From Trogon surrucura (Eukaryota; Chordata; Aves; Trogoniformes; Trogonidae): 64,000 nucleotides of DNA. The translations under genes and the position numbers were made by a program. Shown here in pieces: positions 52,130 to 63,894 of the stretch (its first letter is position 1; each line of letters starts with the position of its first letter). The notes below the pieces were generated by a model that saw only the letters and a list, made by a program, of their open reading frames with translations, was not told the origin of the DNA and ran no database searches. The DNA is taken from contig CM036658.1 in NCBI GenBank assembly GCA_020746105.1, forward strand, positions 31,459,099 through 31,523,098, in the 5' to 3' direction.

Positions 52130-53167
52130 ACACTTGTACTGAGGGAGGCCAGCCCACTCAAGGCAAGAGACAGGGACCAGAAGCATAATGTCCTCCCCAT
52201 AACCCAGGAGGAGATGGTCAGGGACCTGCTGCTCCACATTGATGTGCACAAATATGTGGGGATGGAGCACACCCTCAGTAAATTTGCAGATGACACCAAG
52301 GTGGGTGCAAGTGTTGATCTGCTTCAGGGTAGGGAGGCTCTACAGAGGGATCTGGACAGGCTGGGTCACGGGGCCAAGGCCAACCCAATGAAATTCAATG
52401 AGACCAAAGGCCGAGTCCTGCACTTCAACCACAACAACCCCCAGCAGCGCTACAGGCTTGGGGAGGAGTGGCTGGAGAGCTGCCAGACAGAGAGGGACCT
52501 GGGGACGTTGATGGACAGTGGCTGAACATGAGCCAGCAGTGTGCCCGGGTGGCCAAGAAGGCCAACGGCATCCTGGCCTGGGTCAGGAATGGTGTTGTCA
52601 GCAGGAGCAGGGAGATGATCGTGCCCCTGTACTCAGCTTTGGTGAGGCCTCACCTCGAGTGCTGTGTCCAGTTTTGGGCCCCTCACTACAAGCAGGACAT
52701 TGAGGTGCTGGAGAGGGTACAGAGGGGGCTACCAAGCTGGTAAAGGGCTTAGAACACAAGTATTGTGAGGAAAGGCTGAGGGATCTGAGGCTGTTTAGCC
52801 TGGAGAAGAGGAGATTGAGGGGAGATCTTATCGGTCTCTACAGCGACCTGAAGGGAGGTTGTAGTGAGACGGGGGTTGGTCTGTTCTCCCTGGTGGTGAA
52901 CGGTAGAAGGAGAAATGGCCTTAAATTGTGCCCAGGGAGGTTCAGGTTGGATATCAGAAAGTTCTTTACTGAGAGGGTTGCTAGCCGTTGGAACAGGCTG
53001 CCCAGGGAGGTGCTTGAGTCTCCATGCCTGGAGGTGTTTAAGAGATGGGTAGATGTTGTGCCGAGGGACGTGGTTTAGTGGTGTTGATAGGGCTAGGACA
53101 AAGGCTGGAGTCGATCATCTTGAAGATCTCTTCCAACTGAAACTCTTCTATGATTTTATCGTTCTAC
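52130..53167 (+). mobile_element. CR1 LINE with a large internal deletion
   Basis: The 5' part (frame [18 protein letters not shown], 52208-52261) belongs upstream of the RT domain. It is followed without a break by [12 protein letters not shown], which normally lies well downstream, near the catalytic FADD block. The block between is missing, yet the joined frame stays open to 52525 ([27 protein letters not shown]). The copy continues through [37 protein letters not shown], the [10 protein letters not shown] region and a CGATCATCTTGAAGATCTCT UTR to TTCTATGATT at about 53160. The 5' boundary is uncertain, possibly earlier than 52130. Confidence 0.88.
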
Positions 53168-53262
53168 GTCCCTGTTCACTGCAGGGTAGTTGGACTGTAT
53201 GACCTTATTTAAAGGTCCCTTCCAGTCCAATACTTTCTGTGATTCTGTGTTTCTATGATTCT
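53168..53262 (+). mobile_element. Second CR1 3' tail in tandem
   Basis: Immediately after the tail of the previous element comes a CACTGCAGGGTAGTTGGACT stretch, then a TTAAAGGTCCCTTCCAGTCC UTR and TTCTGTGATTCTGTG / TTCTATGATTC terminal repeats. It has a different UTR from the element before it. It is therefore a separate insertion of another CR1 subfamily, not a duplicated tail. Confidence 0.85.
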
Positions 53263-53263
53263 A

Positions 53264-53748
53264 ACTTTCTCCACAGTGTCACAGCTTCTATCAGGGCATA
53301 TCCACCTGCTGCAGTGGATGTCTTGCATGGGTTGCAGAGTGGTGATCTGCTCCACCATGGCTGATACCTACTCCGTAATCTGCATCGTGACAGCTGACTT
53401 CACCATGGTTTTCAGCATGAGCTGCAGGAGAATCTCTGGCCAGTTGCTGGAGCAACTTCTTCCTCTCGTTCTTCACTGACCTTGGTGTCTACAGGGTTGT
53501 TTCACATTTTCTCATTCCTCTCTCCCAGCTGCTGTTGCTCTTTTTTCTTTGTTTTCTTTTAGGCTTTCTTGCCTACATTATCCTAGAGATGCTACCAGCA
53601 TCATTGACAGGCTCAGCTTTAGCTAGTGGAAGATTTGTCTTTCAGCTGGCTAACACTGTCTCTGTCTGACTTGGGGGCAGCTCCTGGTCTCTTCTTGCAG
53701 AAGCCACCCCTGCAGCCCTCCCTTCCTTGCTCCCAAAACCTTGCCACA
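53264..53748 (-). mobile_element. Antisense LTR fragment, 5' half only
   Basis: Read on the minus strand, it begins TGTGGCAAGGTTTTGGGAGC at 53748 and runs through GGTGGCTTCTGCAAGAAG, ACACCAAGGTCAGTGAAGAA and a block ending AGCTGTGACACTGTGGAGAA. These are the same landmarks, in the same order, as the first half of the LTRs at 4532 and 24675. It stops abruptly at 53264, where it abuts the 3' tail of a CR1 element. The repeat family is therefore present three times in the window, in both orientations. The TATA-like block is more diverged than in the other copies, so this may be a separate subfamily. Confidence 0.8.
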
Positions 53749-54503
53749 TAAGCATTGCAGAAGTGTCTCACTGGGGCAATGGCTGTATGCCTTTTTTTTT
53801 TTTTTTTTACAGCCAGTTACTCATATTCATATGAGATCTTAGGAAGTCTGTGGTAAAATGCATCATCATAAAGCTACTAAAATAAGTTCCACATTTGCAA
53901 GCAAACGTAATGGTTTTGAGCCAAGACCTTCAGGGCAATTTGTTTATGAACTTGTTTGTGGCAATAAGCTGCAGAATTTCAAGGTACCACACAAATATTC
54001 TTACTCAGGACTGTATTCATTAAAGGGTCATTCCTGCTGAGTTTATTTACTCTTTCTGTCTGACTTTGTGTAACATTCTCGCTCTGTGCATAAGATGGGC
54101 ACAGTCTGCTAAATATGCTTCAGTTTGCAGACAGTATAATCAGGTTGTTAAGAACACATTGATAATTTGAAATGCCATAGAACTCAAAAATTCTCCTCAA
54201 AATACTTCTTGGTTTTCAATAGAAAATAAAGGTTTACAAAAGGTGTTATTGTTGACAGGAAGCTGTGGTCATTGACCTCATAAACTGGTTAATTCAAAGT
54301 GTTACTACCACTTCATAGTTGATGTGCTGTGTTGTAAAAACATCCTAGGAATTTGCAATGTCAAAGATATATGCTCTCTTGAACTGCAGTCAATGAAGGA
54401 GATTATTGGCACTGTGCTGGGCAGGGACAACTTCTCCTTATTTTCAGCTTCTGAAAAGCATGGCCCAAATTGTTACAATTTGGAAAACAGAGTGATGAAA
54501 TAT

Positions 54504-54896
54504 TTACAAAACTTTTGTGCATTTCTGTTTCTGTCGTTGTTCACTGACCATCTTGTAATAGGCCTGGGCAGTTGTCAACACAAACTGCTGCTTGAATTTG
54601 TACAGTTTTGATCTTTCACTGAAGTCCTTGACATCAACATCTGCTCTAAGAATTCTTTGCCAGTTTACCTCGTTGCTCATGTCAAAGTGACTGGCACATA
54701 ATGGATTGACTTTGTGGTTTCTGTGCCACCTTTGCTGGGTAGGCATGGATTCACAGATCCCTAGCGGTGTCTGAGAGTCAGTTTTATCAAGGAGCTGGCT
54801 TGAAATACCCTCATCCGAGGCACCTGTCAGAAGAGCATTCTCATCCCTCTTCTCCGAGAGCATGGAATGAAAGGTAAGGGATCTTTGATCAAACAA
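54504..54896 (-). other. Unidentified minus-strand open frame, about 130 codons
   Basis: The frame has no ATG at its upstream end (TTG at 54896; an in-frame TGA sits at 54903-54905). The first internal Met follows SLTFHS. Composition is balanced and protein-like, for example DENALLTGASDEGISSQLLD, then NEVNWQRILRADVDVKDFSE and KFKQQFVLTTAQAYYKM, ending before a TAA or similar stop. I do not recognise it. It may be a fragment of a retrocopy or an old exon. Frames of this size also arise by chance in 64 kb, so confidence is low. No polyadenylation tail is evident on the minus strand to 54180. Confidence 0.3.
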
Positions 54897-55290
54897 ACTG
54901 GCTCAAAACTCCCTTGCCATTCTTTTTGTTTAAAAGAAAAACAAAACGAAATTTAAAAAGCAGGACTCACCTGCTTTTGAATTCTAGTGGTGCTACTGGA
55001 GTTACTAGGTCGAGGTGCATGGGGCAAAATGAAGGATTAGACTCTATATGGGAAGCGCTCAGTGCCGTCTAGTTTTCGGCAAAGTATGTGACAGATAGGA
55101 TAAAATGCAAAAGTATCAATAGGTTTAGGACATCAGACTGTCCTTGACAGTAAGGTCTTCAACTTGCAGCAGTTTCAGAATTAGCAATACAAAATTGGCA
55201 GCATGCAGAGTTGAGCAGAAGCTGAAATTAATTCTGTTATTTTTCCAGAAATGATGGGTAAACTCATGGATGGATATATTAGTTATATAG

Positions 55291-55306
55291 TTATATAGCT
55301 ATATAA
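55291..55306. repeat. AT-rich 16-bp palindrome in an AT-rich cluster
   Basis: TTATATAGCTATATAA is a perfect palindrome. It sits in a run of overlapping TTATATAG units (about 55275-55315), a typical unstable AT-rich site. Confidence 0.9.
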
Positions 55307-55925
55307 TTATATTGATGTGCTTTTTAACAGAAAGTGGGTGTTGAGGTCTAATTCTCTGACATGTTTAGAGAGTAAAAGTGGATTTGCCATTTTGAAGCCT
55401 AGAGAGATGAAGAAGGAGTGGCAGTCTTTTTCTGAAACCATGTCCCAAAATCAAAAGAATTTCTCAGCTGGGTTAAGCAGCTGTTCTAAAATGTAGCCTG
55501 CCATTTAGATAAATTCCTTCAAGAGGAGGTTAAAAGATTCCTTCTGATGTAAGTGCTCACAGACATGAATGTAACGCAGTTTAGGATATGTAGACAACTG
55601 TCTGAACACCTTGAAGGAAGATTACATTTAATGGAAAAACAGAAATATAAAAACATCCACTCGTGTGAATACAGAAAACACTCTGAACAGAAGAACAAGC
55701 AAAATAGCAAGAATCAGTATTGTCATCTGTCTGTATCTTCATTTATTCCTTTCCTGATGTTTTCTCTCTGAACTATTTTTATAAAATTTCCTATTCAGTG
55801 AGCTGAGGAGATGCAGAGAAAAATATGCTCTTTCATCTTCCACAGTTATGGGGCTTAGGCAAATGAATATATGAAGACCATATTATAAATAGCTCCAGGT
55901 AGTAAATACTTTTCACTACAGTTCG

Positions 55926-55970
55926 TTTTTATCCTTTTTTTATCCTTTTTTATCCTTTTTATCCTTTTTC
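55926..55970. repeat. (TTTTTATCC)n short tandem array
   Basis: Four to five imperfect copies of an 8-11 bp unit, ATCC separated by T runs of 5-7. Polypyrimidine on the + strand. Confidence 0.9.
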
Positions 55971-58396
55971 TCTTTTCTTGTCTCTGTTTTCATTTGTTGC
56001 AATTTCCAGTTTGTACAGGAGCGGGAGATTAAATACCAAATTTTGCCATAGAACCTAAGTAAATGGACGATGCCCAGTTCAGTTGTACAGGGGAAGGAGG
56101 CGTGGTGATGAATAAGGGGTGCAGGTGGGCAGGAGGCAAACCAAAACCCAAGGCAACAAAGGCCAGCCAGCAACAGCTGCGGTACAAAACCTTGTAGTAA
56201 TGTAGGTCCTGGGAAGTTGTATGCATTCAACCATGCATCCTCATAATGATTGGAAAAAAACACCATTTGTTTTCACTTTCTTGTTCTATAAACATTTTTA
56301 TCTGCATATGAGTGACACTGGTGATTTCACTAATGATCGCAGAGGAGAGCCTAGTTGTATGTAGGCTGTAGAAGTCTTTGAGGGCTTTGATAGTATTTTT
56401 TTTTTTTTTTTGTGAGTCGGGTTGGTGGCTTAAATTGTGTAATTTTTGATGTAGGAAGACAACTGTTTTCATTAAGTAGTTCAAACCTGCTGTATGATGA
56501 CTTGAAAGACAATAATTAAAATCTGTTACATATTTTGAAATGTTTGATGTGTTCAGGTTTTAGCTGCTGCTTCATTACAACTGGAACACTTAGAAAATTA
56601 CTGTGGACCCTAAAGAACAAAGTGTTTTGTGCTAGGACTGGCAGAAATTGCTTTTTGAGAAGTCTGAGATTAGAGAGAGAGAGGAATTATTTTGGGTCAA
56701 GACATCATGCACAGCTGAGATGTGATGCTCAGCAATCAAAAGGAGTCCATCCTTCTGACATTTAGCTTATTTTGAATGACATTGGTCCACTTTGACATCT
56801 TTCTGGTCATAAGTACATAGTTATTACCTCTCAATATAGTGACATTTTCTTTGTGACTGAAAGGTCCCAGGTTATTTGCCAGATGTCAGAAGTGTATGCT
56901 ATTTTCACTCTTGGGCAGAAACTTTGCTTTTAATTTATTTCTTTGCCATTACTTTCATAATTATGTCAAGCTTGTTGCCAAATATCTGAATATCCTGCTG
57001 CTAGAACAATTTAGGAGCAATTCCAGGTTCTGTGTCATTGTACCCATGCTTAAGATCTTATGGGATATGAACATTTTGTTAAAATGAAACTGGAAATATA
57101 ATTCATTTTGATTGAGCTTGCTTTCAAATAACTAGATTAATTGGAGGATTTTTTCTTCTTTTCATCTTTCTTTACATGTTCCCTTGTGCCCTTGCCAAAG
57201 TTATTCTCAGGAGCTTCTTCCACCGCCTTTTCCCTGTCCAAGAAAGTGCTTACTACTATTAACATATAATAAGAAAAAGAGAAATCGGAGAAAGCAAAAG
57301 TAATTAGTAGATTCCAAAGAACAATGCCATTGCATTGATGCTACTTTTGGACACTGAGGTATTTAATTTTCCATTTCCATTTTCTGATATTTGCAGGTAA
57401 TTAAAGTTAAGTGGCTGTGACAATACACATAATTAAATTTTCTTCCTTCATTTCATGACCCCGTTCTCTAGATTCGTACTGTGCTTGCTGACTGAATTTA
57501 CTTGCAGCATTTTCCAGTTGTATTAATTATTAAAAGAATAGTGCTGCATAAAATATTGATCTGTTGCCTGACATTCTTTTTTTAAAATGTAAGCAGAGCA
57601 TGAGAGATATTACTAGAAATAATTTCTGGATCTTTCTTTTTCCAAATACAAAAACTTCCAATGCATGGAAATTAACTAAAAACGCATAGTCATTTTATGA
57701 AGTGCAAGGCATGCCTTGTGCAACTTGCACTTGAATATAATTACTTTTGCATAACATAATGGCAGTATTATTAAATTCCTTCATTATGGGTAAAAACCTG
57801 CAATTTCACAACCAGAGACCATAACCAGATAGTATTTAAATTCTTTGTGCAAAATATTCATTTTAAATATTACTAAGTCAGTCCTATCTTCTGTGATGTC
57901 TTAGCTTTGAGGACTTTCCTCTTCTTTACAATTTCACTGTCTGTTAGCTCTTAATTTCATGAAAGCCATTTGAGTCGCCCCCAGATTGACTCCTTTTACA
58001 GGAATCTGAACTGTTACTTTTAAATTAGAGCTACAGCTTGTCTGCACTCAGACTTTATTTCAGTTATGTATTTTAACTGAAGACTACTGTTTTGCTTTCT
58101 TTATGGATAATATGGCCTTTTTTTTTTTTTTTTTTTTTAATGCTCCTTGTACTTGTAAATATTTATACAGAAACACAGAGGAATTACTGAAAGGAACCTT
58201 GATTTTCTTCAGTTCCTATAGGTAAAAAAGATTGACATAATTCTCATTTACTTTTTTCTCCTTGCCGTATTCATAGCTTTTTTAGAAACATAGTGCACAA
58301 AGAAGTCAGAAGGAAGATACTCTTCCTATCTCAGTAACAGGACTTACTGTTTCTGATGTGTCTCCAGCTTCTCCATCATCCCTTCCCTCAGTCTTC

Positions 58397-58545
58397 AAAG
58401 GACTTTACAGGTGGGGTAGATTCCATCTTACAGATAGAGACCTTGGTGCTGAGAGAAGGGAGGTTGCTCATCTGAAGTTGCACTGTGATGTAGTGAGCTC
58501 AAGTTATTTCCTGACCTCAAGTCTTGTCTTCCAGAGAAGCAGGAG
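58397..58545 (+). mobile_element. Probable MIR SINE relic
   Basis: A block reads GACTTTACAGGTGGGGTAGA, then CCATCTTACAGATAGAGACC, GCTGAGAGAAGG, GGTTGCTCATCTGAAGTTGC and CTGACCTCAAGTCT. The order and spacing resemble the MIR core and 3' half (CATTTTACAGATGAGGAAAC, GAGAGGTTAAG, TTGCCCAAGGTCAC, ACCCAGGTCT from memory). It is heavily diverged, as expected for an ancient amniote SINE. A profile search would be needed to confirm it. Confidence 0.5.
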
Positions 58546-61500
58546 ATGTGCATACAAACTTTCTTCAGTCTTCTTTCATCCCTGAAGGCTGATACTTATC
58601 TGTCACTGTCAGCAGCCTGGTCTTGACACCTTAGAAAATGCCATTTCGGATAACTTCTGCTGATTCAGTTTTTCCTTAATGTAAAAGTTCGTGTTACTTC
58701 TCTAGTAAGTAAGACATTTACTTTCTGCAGAGCGGCAGTACTGAAGAGATTGATTTTTTTCTATATTTACTTAATGTTTACATCTTACTTATTAACTGTA
58801 GGCCAGAATATCCTATTTCCTTCTTTGAAAAGAGGTTCTCAGGTAGGCATAGGTTTGTTTTCCAAACTTCTTTTGGGATGGGCGCTTACTTAATACTATA
58901 CTTTTTCATGCATTGTGTAAGTGATGACAAACATAATGGAAAATGGTATGAAATGTGATTTCGTTAAGGATTCAAAGTACATAGAAGGGCATAAGCGCAT
59001 GAAATAACTTTCAAAAATATTGTTTACTTTGGTGATAATTCTAAACTGCTAAAGTTTGCAGGTGTTTCTCATACCTTATTTGACAATCTAAAGAAAAGAA
59101 AATTTTGTTTGAGTTTTCAAGATATGATGAGTGCTGAGCTGTTAAATTCTTTTAGCATCTTAAAGAAGGTGCTAAAAATCGCCGTTCTTACAAACACTGC
59201 AATGACAGATCCCTGGTAAAAACAGTTCAGTAATTACTGCATAGGCAGATGAAGGGCTTATTGTAAATAGTTTTATAAAACAAATGAAGGCCACTGCAAA
59301 CTATTTTGTGTAGGTCTTTGGCTTCATAGTGCATTAAAAAGAGAAATATGTAGCCTAAGGCATAATTAGGTAATTCTTGGACTTTCTCAAAACAATTTAC
59401 ATACATGATACTAAGTATTTTAAATTACCAGGTCCTTCCAAAAAAAAAAATAAATTATGCTTTGGAACCTGAATTTTACCTTAACTACAGACAGTATTGT
59501 GTATAAAGATCATTAATATAAACATACTAATTAGATGACAGATATATTTAGAAAAGTGAGGTATCTATTTTGGTTGCTCCTTTTTAACTTTAGTGTGTAT
59601 TTAGCTTGCAATTCTTTATAAACTATTTCATAAATAGAATTCTCATTTTTATATTTCAAATTCTCCACAAGCTTTTTACACAAGCTAAATTACAAATTGG
59701 GAAAATTGCTATTTGAGAAACTTGTCCTCTACAGATGAATGATGCTATTGGTAATGTTTCTTGTTTAAAGTGGTTTTTTTTCTGCTCTGGTTCATTTACT
59801 ACAATTTTTTACATGTGGAAAATGTAATGGTATTTTGTACAGTCACAAGAGCTCGGAGTTTGTTCTGATTTACTTTTTAAAGCCAGTATTTCCTTTTCAT
59901 GTTCATTGCTTCCCTGCCCAGCTCTTTCGAAAGAATTTCTGTTGAACAGATTTGGCTGGAGCAGCATAGGAGCACTCTAAAGGTTTGGCAGGGGTTGGGT
60001 GGAGAAAGTGCATATACTTACAGAATTTTTTCCCAAAAGATTTTCTGTGGAAATGTGATGTAAGAATCTGTCTGTGAAGGACATATTCCTTTTACAGTTT
60101 AATTTCTCTTCCTATCAGTTAACTATGGCTAAAAATGAAAGCAAGGAACACAGTAGAGAAATACTTTGTACAATCTCTCGTTAATCTTCCTTAAAAAACA
60201 AATTTAAATGAAAGTTCTGAATACTGTGAAAGACTAAAGAGTACTTTTTTCTCCAGAATGTACTTGTGGTATTCTTGAATATTTTTCTATATACTGATAT
60301 ACAGGATATTTATTTTCTTTGAAACTTGTTTGTACAGTAACAGGAAAGATACATACTGCAGTACAGAGGTAATATTTTAAAAAAAGAGGTGTCATCTGAC
60401 ATAGTCATGAAACAAAGAGACATCATGTAGGATTATATTCAGTTGATGAGCAATAAGTCATTCAGTCAGTAGCTCTACTGATTTCTTCTGGGCCATTTAT
60501 CTTTAGCATGTAACACCCCACAGCAATAAAATCTGTTTCTTAAATTGTTTTGATTCCAGAAGCAAAGAAAGAGCATTCTTGAAAGTACATAAAAGTTTCA
60601 TGTATTTTCATACATTAGCAAGATATTTGGTGAATGACATTCTGGACACTGCTCTTACACAGTTACATTTTTTAAGGTTGTAAGAAGACATCTGGTTTTG
60701 ACCTGTGAAAGAACTACTTTGAATTACAACTCCAAATTCAGGTTCTTCTGCACAGGCTGAAAGGAGCATAAGTAGGTAGAACCTACACACAGCCATTGTT
60801 CAGCAGAAGCAATTACACTTCTCCTTCAGAGACGGAATATTACACATTTACCATGTCACAGCAGCAGTGAGATGTCTTGAGGCTTATTTTACTGATAAGA
60901 GTCTGAAGTCTTGCCTGACCCTATAATTTGCCTAAGAGGAAGGTTTGTGAGGTACCCAGAAAGATTTTTGATTTAATTGGAAATTGTCAAAGACAAGGTG
61001 CAAAATATCAATTTGTACAAATCAAGTAAATTTCTTCAAGTCTACCTGAAAGTTCTATGACTTGTTTCACCATGTCATGGCTATGCCTGAATATTCAATC
61101 AAAAAACATACAAAGTGGACAGAGGTTTTTGTCACATCTATGTACCATATCTGGCTATCCATTTGTGACAGTTGCATGGCAGTTATTCCCTCCAGTATTT
61201 AGAAACAGAATGCTCTTAAGCTGTCACTTTAAATTAAAGCCAAGATTTTGAACAAAATAACTTATTTATATGCTTGATTCAAATTTCAGTAGCATGCTGA
61301 GGGTAAATTTACTCGGGCTATCTTTGCTGTCACAAAGGTAATTTTACTTGGCTACATGAAAGTTCTGTAAGATACAGAAAATAGTTTGTTATGACTTAGA
61401 CACTTGGAGGTAAAAAGTGCTCGTGCCAGCTAGATACTGGGTGAAAGATCCTTCCCATTCTCACTTTTCTGCCTGAGGTTATTTGTGCAGTAGCACACAG

Positions 61501-63204
61501 AGGATGGTCTTCCTCTTCATCATCTTAAAAGCAATTTTTTCTTAGTTTCTGGAATGATGGGTGAGATGGCAGAAAGCGGTTGTACTCTTTCTGGGGTTTA
61601 TAGTGCCTTTTGAGTTCCTTTAAAAAATTACTTATGATATTTTTTCTGGAAGGTATTTATTACAGTAACGGTACATATGAACAATAACTGCTGTGTATGT
61701 TAAGCAGGATGATGGATGGTACTTGCTTGCTTCATTCTCTGAGAGTCAAACAAATTAATTCCCGAACAGAAATTCATATTTTATAAGGACACTATCAACT
61801 TAAGTAAAAGAGAAGGGGATCTTAAGATAAAGTAATAAATTAATTCACCTAGGTAGTGCAGAAGCTTTGATGAAACTGTTATAATACCTTGCCTGAAACT
61901 ACTAACTCTGCAAAAGGCAAGTCAAGTTTTAGCTCTGTTGGCTGAAAATGAGAGACGTTATCCTCCCGCCCAGTTGCGTTGAGAATAGTAAATATTTCCT
62001 ACAACTAGGCAATTTTTTTCAAGCAGATATTCCTTCCACCTCCAAAATATGTATTAACTGTATCATTTTGGCTTCTATTTTGCTTTGGCTTTATCTTACC
62101 ATACAGTTTATGCACTAAGTTGGTAGAGCGCCTCATTTTGTGTTTTAGTCATTCAGGGAGTATACCTGGTTTCTGATAGACAATTAGTCATTTGGTGAGT
62201 CTGTCCAGTTTGTGGTAGACAAAGGCTGCCCTGCCTGTGTTTCAGATACTGTGTTGCTCTGGAGTAAAGAATAGGGCAAAATGTACCTTTGTTGAAAGAA
62301 GCCCAAGAGACAAAACTGTAGCAAGGAGTTGTCCTGGTCAGGTGTTCATCCTCCACTGCTATGTTGTCTGTCTGTGGCATTTTCATCTCATCCCAGTAAA
62401 TATGTAATTTTTCAGAAAAATAGATGGGGAGCAATACTTTCCATCTTCTCTCACTCTTCGCAGCAAAGAGGAGATTTAGTTGATGCTGCTGTTGCCATTA
62501 GAAATAGAAGGTTGTCCTTTAGTACCTTGTCAGCTATTGGAGAGCTACACTTACAGATTTTCTCCATAGTGTAAGGTGGACTGCAGGCAGCTTTTCTTCA
62601 ACTTTGTCTTGCAGTCACGAATAATTTGCCTTTCTCTGGAATGCTGATGATCTTAGAAGTTTTTCAGTATAAAACCTGAGAAATTAAGAATAGAAAGCAG
62701 CAGCCAGTTCCTACAGAAAAAAGGGTTAAGGCACTGTTGTTCATGCCCAAGGATGGAGAAGCCAGAGTGCCTGCAGGAAGTCCAGGAGACGGCTCTATCT
62801 GGTTGAGAGAGTATACAAAGAATGAGGTTCTCAGCTTTGGAAAAAAAAATATATATATGTGCGTCCCATGCTGCTCAGTGTACAACCTGGAGAAACAATG
62901 GTCTGAGTTTACTGTGTTTTTAAATACCCATCTGGGATTTTTTTAGTAGGGAATAATAATGAGCTTTCCTAATCTGTCATGATGAAGATCATTCATACAT
63001 AATCCCAGTAGCGGGAGCATACAACCAAAGCAAACCTTGAGGAAGGTGAAAATATTCAATTAATTTCAATTTTATTTTGCATTTTTGTACAGACACTGGT
63101 ATCCAAATTCTACTTTTTCACTCCTAAATCATTTGTTTTTTCAATACCAAATCAAATACAATAATTAATAAACACTACTGTGTATCCACTAGCTTAATTC
63201 ATTT

Positions 63205-63288
63205 GTCCCTACCCATGGTGGAGGGATTGGAACTAGATGATCTTTAAGGTTCCTTCCAACACAAACCATTCTATGATCCTATGATTCT
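63205..63288 (+). mobile_element. CR1 LINE 3' end fragment
   Basis: It reads GTCCCTACCCATGGTGGAGG, then TAGATGATCTTTAAGGTTCC, then CATTCTATGATCCTATGATTC. This is the canonical CR1 3' UTR and octamer tail, severely 5'-truncated. It lies about 600 bp upstream of the DTWD2 exon at 63895. Confidence 0.92.
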
Positions 63289-63894
63289 TAAATATGCCCT
63301 GATTCTGTTTACCAGGATGTAGACTGAATTGCATGAAAAATACAGGTAACTGTTACCATTTTTCATACAGTAGGAAAAAATTCCACAGTATGACTGTAGA
63401 TTAGAGACTGTATGATAGGCTTCCAGTATAGTGTAATAACAAGCATAGTCTGCTAATGAGGTGCTGTGTATAAATTCTTTTCTTTCAACACTTAGGGAAC
63501 AGAGCAAGAGGCTAAAGACTGTTTTTGCAGACATGGAATAATCACCTACTTCAACTATCTTGGCTTTAAATATAAAATGCCAGGTTTGAGTATAGTAAGT
63601 AATAGGCATTCGTTGAGTAATTTGCCATACATTGTGCCAGTTCACTTTCAGAAATGTACTGAATAGCTGCAAAAAGTGCAAATGAGTTTTAAGTGGAGAT
63701 GAGCATTGAATTTTCAGGAAATAAATGTATATCATCACCTGTAACCATTACTTTTAGATGTTTAAGAATAGTATGTATGTTCAGGAAAGATATATTTACA
63801 TGTGCTTTGAGACCACTGGTGCATTTTCAATTTCATTAACAGTTACTAATTCTATACTGAGCTGTTTATTTTAGTAAAGTTTACTATTTTTCAG

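Larger units (their letters stand above)
36538..63894 (+). other. DTWD2: DTWD2 intron 4
   Basis: This 27.4-kb intron runs from gtgaga to ttttcag. It carries CR1 copies at 39876-40420 (+), 41963-42335 (-), 47891-48030 (-), 52130-53167 (+), 53168-53262 (+) and 63205-63288 (+). It also carries an antisense LTR fragment (53264-53748), an unidentified minus-strand open frame (54504-54896), a (TTTTTATCC)n tract (55926-55970), a probable MIR relic (58397-58545) and a 26-bp palindrome (37048-37073). The stretches 37100-39870, 42350-47880, 48040-52120, 54900-58390 and 58550-63200 otherwise show no gene or repeat I can name. Confidence 0.88.

Noticed and set aside
60890-60970. Second MIR-like patch (TTTTACTGATAAGAGTCTGA)
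   Set aside because: Only one short motif agrees. The rest of the element cannot be followed, so it was not annotated.
63271-63738. 155-codon minus-strand open frame
   Set aside because: AT-rich composition (Tyr, Phe, Ile, Ser), overlaps a CR1 tail at one end, no recognisable motif. Chance frame.
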